The notes beneath the pieces were generated by a model that was not told where the DNA came from, made no database searches, and worked only from the letters and a program-made list of their open reading frames with translations. A program made the translations under genes and the position numbers. 64,000 bases of DNA from Gemmatimonadota bacterium (lineage in GTDB: Bacteria > Gemmatimonadota > Gemmatimonadetes > Longimicrobiales > Gaopeijiaceae): assembly GCA_028873595.1 (NCBI GenBank), contig JAPPOV010000037.1, positions 62,001 to 126,000 on the forward strand. The letters run 5' to 3'. Positions 62,862-64,000 of this stretch are shown piece after piece (within the stretch, counting starts at the first letter, position 1; every line of letters begins with the position of its first letter).

Positions 62862-63647
62862 ATGTCCGAGGCTGTGACATACGGGACGTACCTGAAGATC
62901 GAAGAGCTGCTGGCACTCCAACAGCCGCGAGACGACGTTGAGCACGACGAAATGCTCTTCATCGTGATCCATCAGGTGTACGAGCTCTGGTTCAAGGTGG
63001 TTCTGCACGAACTGGACTACTGCGCGCAGCTTCTTCACGAAGGTGCCGCTCGGCGCGCGCAACACACGCTCAAGCGTGTCTTGACGATCCTCAAAGTGCT
63101 CGTGTCGCAACTGGACGTATTGGAGACCATGACGCCGACCGAGTTCCTGACCTTTCGGGAGCGGTTGGACAGTGCCAGTGGCTTTCAGAGTGACCAGTTC
63201 CGGGCGCTCGAGTTCGCACTCGGTCGGAAGCAGCGTGCTTCCGTGGAGCGATTTTCCGAGGGTTCTCGTGCACGCGTATCGTTGCAGGAGCGTTGGGATG
63301 CACCGACACTCTGGGATGCGGTGCTGAAGTACCTCTCGACTCAGGGGTACGATCTGCCTGAGACGCAGCTCGAGCGGGATGTTACGGCGCCCATAGAGCC
63401 TTCAGAGGAAGTCCAGGCGGTGTTGGTGAAGGTGTATCGTGACGACCCCGGGAATGCCGATTTGTGCGAGCGACTCGTGGACCTCGACGAGGGGATTCAG
63501 GAGTGGCGTTACCGGCACGTGAAGATGGTCGAGCGCACGATTGGATTGAAGAAGGGGACCGGTGGATCCGCAGGGTCCGGATATCTCCACACGACCCTGA
63601 ACCGTCCGCTCTTCCCGGATCTGTGGGAGATCCGGGCTCAGCTGTGA
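62862..63647 (+). CDS. kynA: Tryptophan 2,3-dioxygenase
   Basis: 261-aa heme enzyme opening the indole ring of L-tryptophan to N-formylkynurenine. Substrate-site FIVIHQVYELWFK (His37), ETMTPTEFLTFRERLDSASGFQS (Arg and Ser for the carboxylate and amino group), heme-ligand His219 in WRYRHVKMVERTIG, and the C-terminal GSAGSGYL loop. Start ATG 62862 has AGAGGAG directly before it; the 106 bases after the monooxygenase gene are the largest gap in this operon. The kynureninase-like gene follows after 13 bases. Confidence 0.96.
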   Translation: MSEAVTYGTYLKIEELLALQQPRDDVEHDEMLFIVIHQVYELWFKVVLHELDYCAQLLHEGAARRAQHTLKRVLTILKVLVSQLDVLETMTPTEFLTFRERLDSASGFQSDQFRALEFALGRKQRASVERFSEGSRARVSLQERWDAPTLWDAVLKYLSTQGYDLPETQLERDVTAPIEPSEEVQAVLVKVYRDDPGNADLCERLVDLDEGIQEWRYRHVKMVERTIGLKKGTGGSAGSGYLHTTLNRPLFPDLWEIRAQL

Positions 63648-63660
63648 TGGAGCCGGGTTC

Positions 63661-64000
63661 ATGACGAGTGCCGATTCCGAGCACCCGACACCACTCGCCG
63701 CACACTACACCCATTTCGATGTCGCGAACCGGCTTCTGCTGACGGGACATTCGCATCAGGCGTGGCCTGACGTCGCCTTCGAGGGGCAAAAGCAAGCCTG
63801 GCTGGATGCAGCGGCCATGGCCGATGGGAAGTGGGACGCCGTCTACGAGAAGGTGACCCGGGTCGTATCGGGATACCGGATGCTCATGGGCGGGTGCACG
63901 GGCGACATGACGCTGGAGACGAATACGCACTCCCTCGTGATCCGCTTCCTGTCCGCGCTTCCGTTGCGGGAGCGCCCACGGGTCGTCACCACGGATGGAG
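63661..64000 (+). CDS. kynU: Kynureninase-like PLP enzyme, cut by the window end
   Basis: Only the first 113 residues are present; the frame stays open to base 64000. The start HYTHFDVANRLLLTGHSHQAWP with GDMTLETNTHSLVIRFLSAL and PRVVTTDG is the N-terminal part of fold-type I class V aminotransferase-like proteins, where kynureninase keeps the substrate-binding loop and the PLP phosphate-binding Thr. Directly after tryptophan 2,3-dioxygenase and upstream of the anthranilate pathway, kynureninase (kynurenine to anthranilate and alanine) is the likely role. The catalytic Lys lies beyond the window, so this rests on context plus the N-terminal motifs. Confidence 0.75.
   Translation, partial: MTSADSEHPTPLAAHYTHFDVANRLLLTGHSHQAWPDVAFEGQKQAWLDAAAMADGKWDAVYEKVTRVVSGYRMLMGGCTGDMTLETNTHSLVIRFLSALPLRERPRVVTTDG

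Noticed and set aside
1-64000. tRNA or rRNA genes, CRISPR arrays, transposases, integrases and prophage genes
   Set aside because: Intergenic gaps above 70 bases were read for tRNA-like T-loops and repeat units and none was found; no recombinase or transposase motifs are present in any supported gene. A tRNAscan or HMM search could still find something missed by eye.

Overview
The window looks like a chromosomal segment of a GC-rich, Gram-negative-type, aerobic heterotroph. The best guess is the Gemmatimonadota or a neighbouring phylum. This rests on gene style only: VPS10/sortilin-type BNR propellers, LVIVD-repeat and carboxypeptidase-regulatory-like secreted proteins, many Tat-exported or lipidated enzymes, and a RicT/accA/metG housekeeping mix. 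No rRNA or taxonomic marker was compared. No tRNA, CRISPR array, insertion sequence or phage gene was seen.

Layout. 1-9.5 kb (+ strand) holds housekeeping genes: the 3' part of uvrA, a fused glycosyltransferase, gyrA, a threonine dehydratase-like enzyme, a HAD phosphatase and a membrane-anchored DsbA-like thioredoxin. 9.5-14.1 kb (-) is a tightly overlapping operon of fadJ/fadB-type beta-oxidation enzyme, MocA-like nucleotidyltransferase, two XdhC-family proteins and a DUF402 protein. 14.3-22.9 kb (-) carries a lipoprotein, an M23 peptidase, metG, ricT, accA, a frameshifted receiver/PIG-L fusion, an MFS transporter and an SDR. 23.1-28.7 kb is mixed: a UMF1-type MFS, a GT39-like membrane glycosyltransferase, an M20 amidohydrolase, a lipidated RidA and an SDR.

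28.9-38.2 kb (+) is one long operon for sugar or glycoside use by C3-oxidation chemistry. It has a Tat-exported Gfo/Idh/MocA dehydrogenase, a lipidated DUF1080 protein, an exported TIM-barrel isomerase, a GMC oxidoreductase with its subunit-3 partner, an MFS importer, and then a second cytoplasmic Gfo/Idh plus isomerase pair. A hairpin overlaps the ribosome-binding site of its first gene.

38.2-39.5 kb contains a MerR-family regulator that retains the B12-photoreceptor residues of CarH/LitR, an AT-rich promoter with repeated boxes, and the remnant of a fasciclin (FAS1) gene. 39.5-54.8 kb holds secreted and envelope proteins (multicopper oxidase, LVIVD protein, VPS10 propeller, Ntn-asparaginase, amidase, DUF418 protein), a methyltransferase and a family-5 uracil-DNA glycosylase.

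54.9-64.0 kb is the most coherent pathway: tryptophan to anthranilate by the kynurenine route (tryptophan 2,3-dioxygenase and a kynureninase-like protein cut by the window end), then aerobic CoA-dependent anthranilate breakdown. The latter comprises a benzoate/anthranilate-CoA ligase, a two-domain 2-aminobenzoyl-CoA monooxygenase/reductase, enoyl-CoA hydratase, SDR, acyl-CoA dehydrogenase and a RidA protein. A creatininase-family protein is a candidate for the missing N-formylkynurenine formamidase. Several promoters in the window sit 5-7 bases before the start codon, suggesting leaderless mRNAs.
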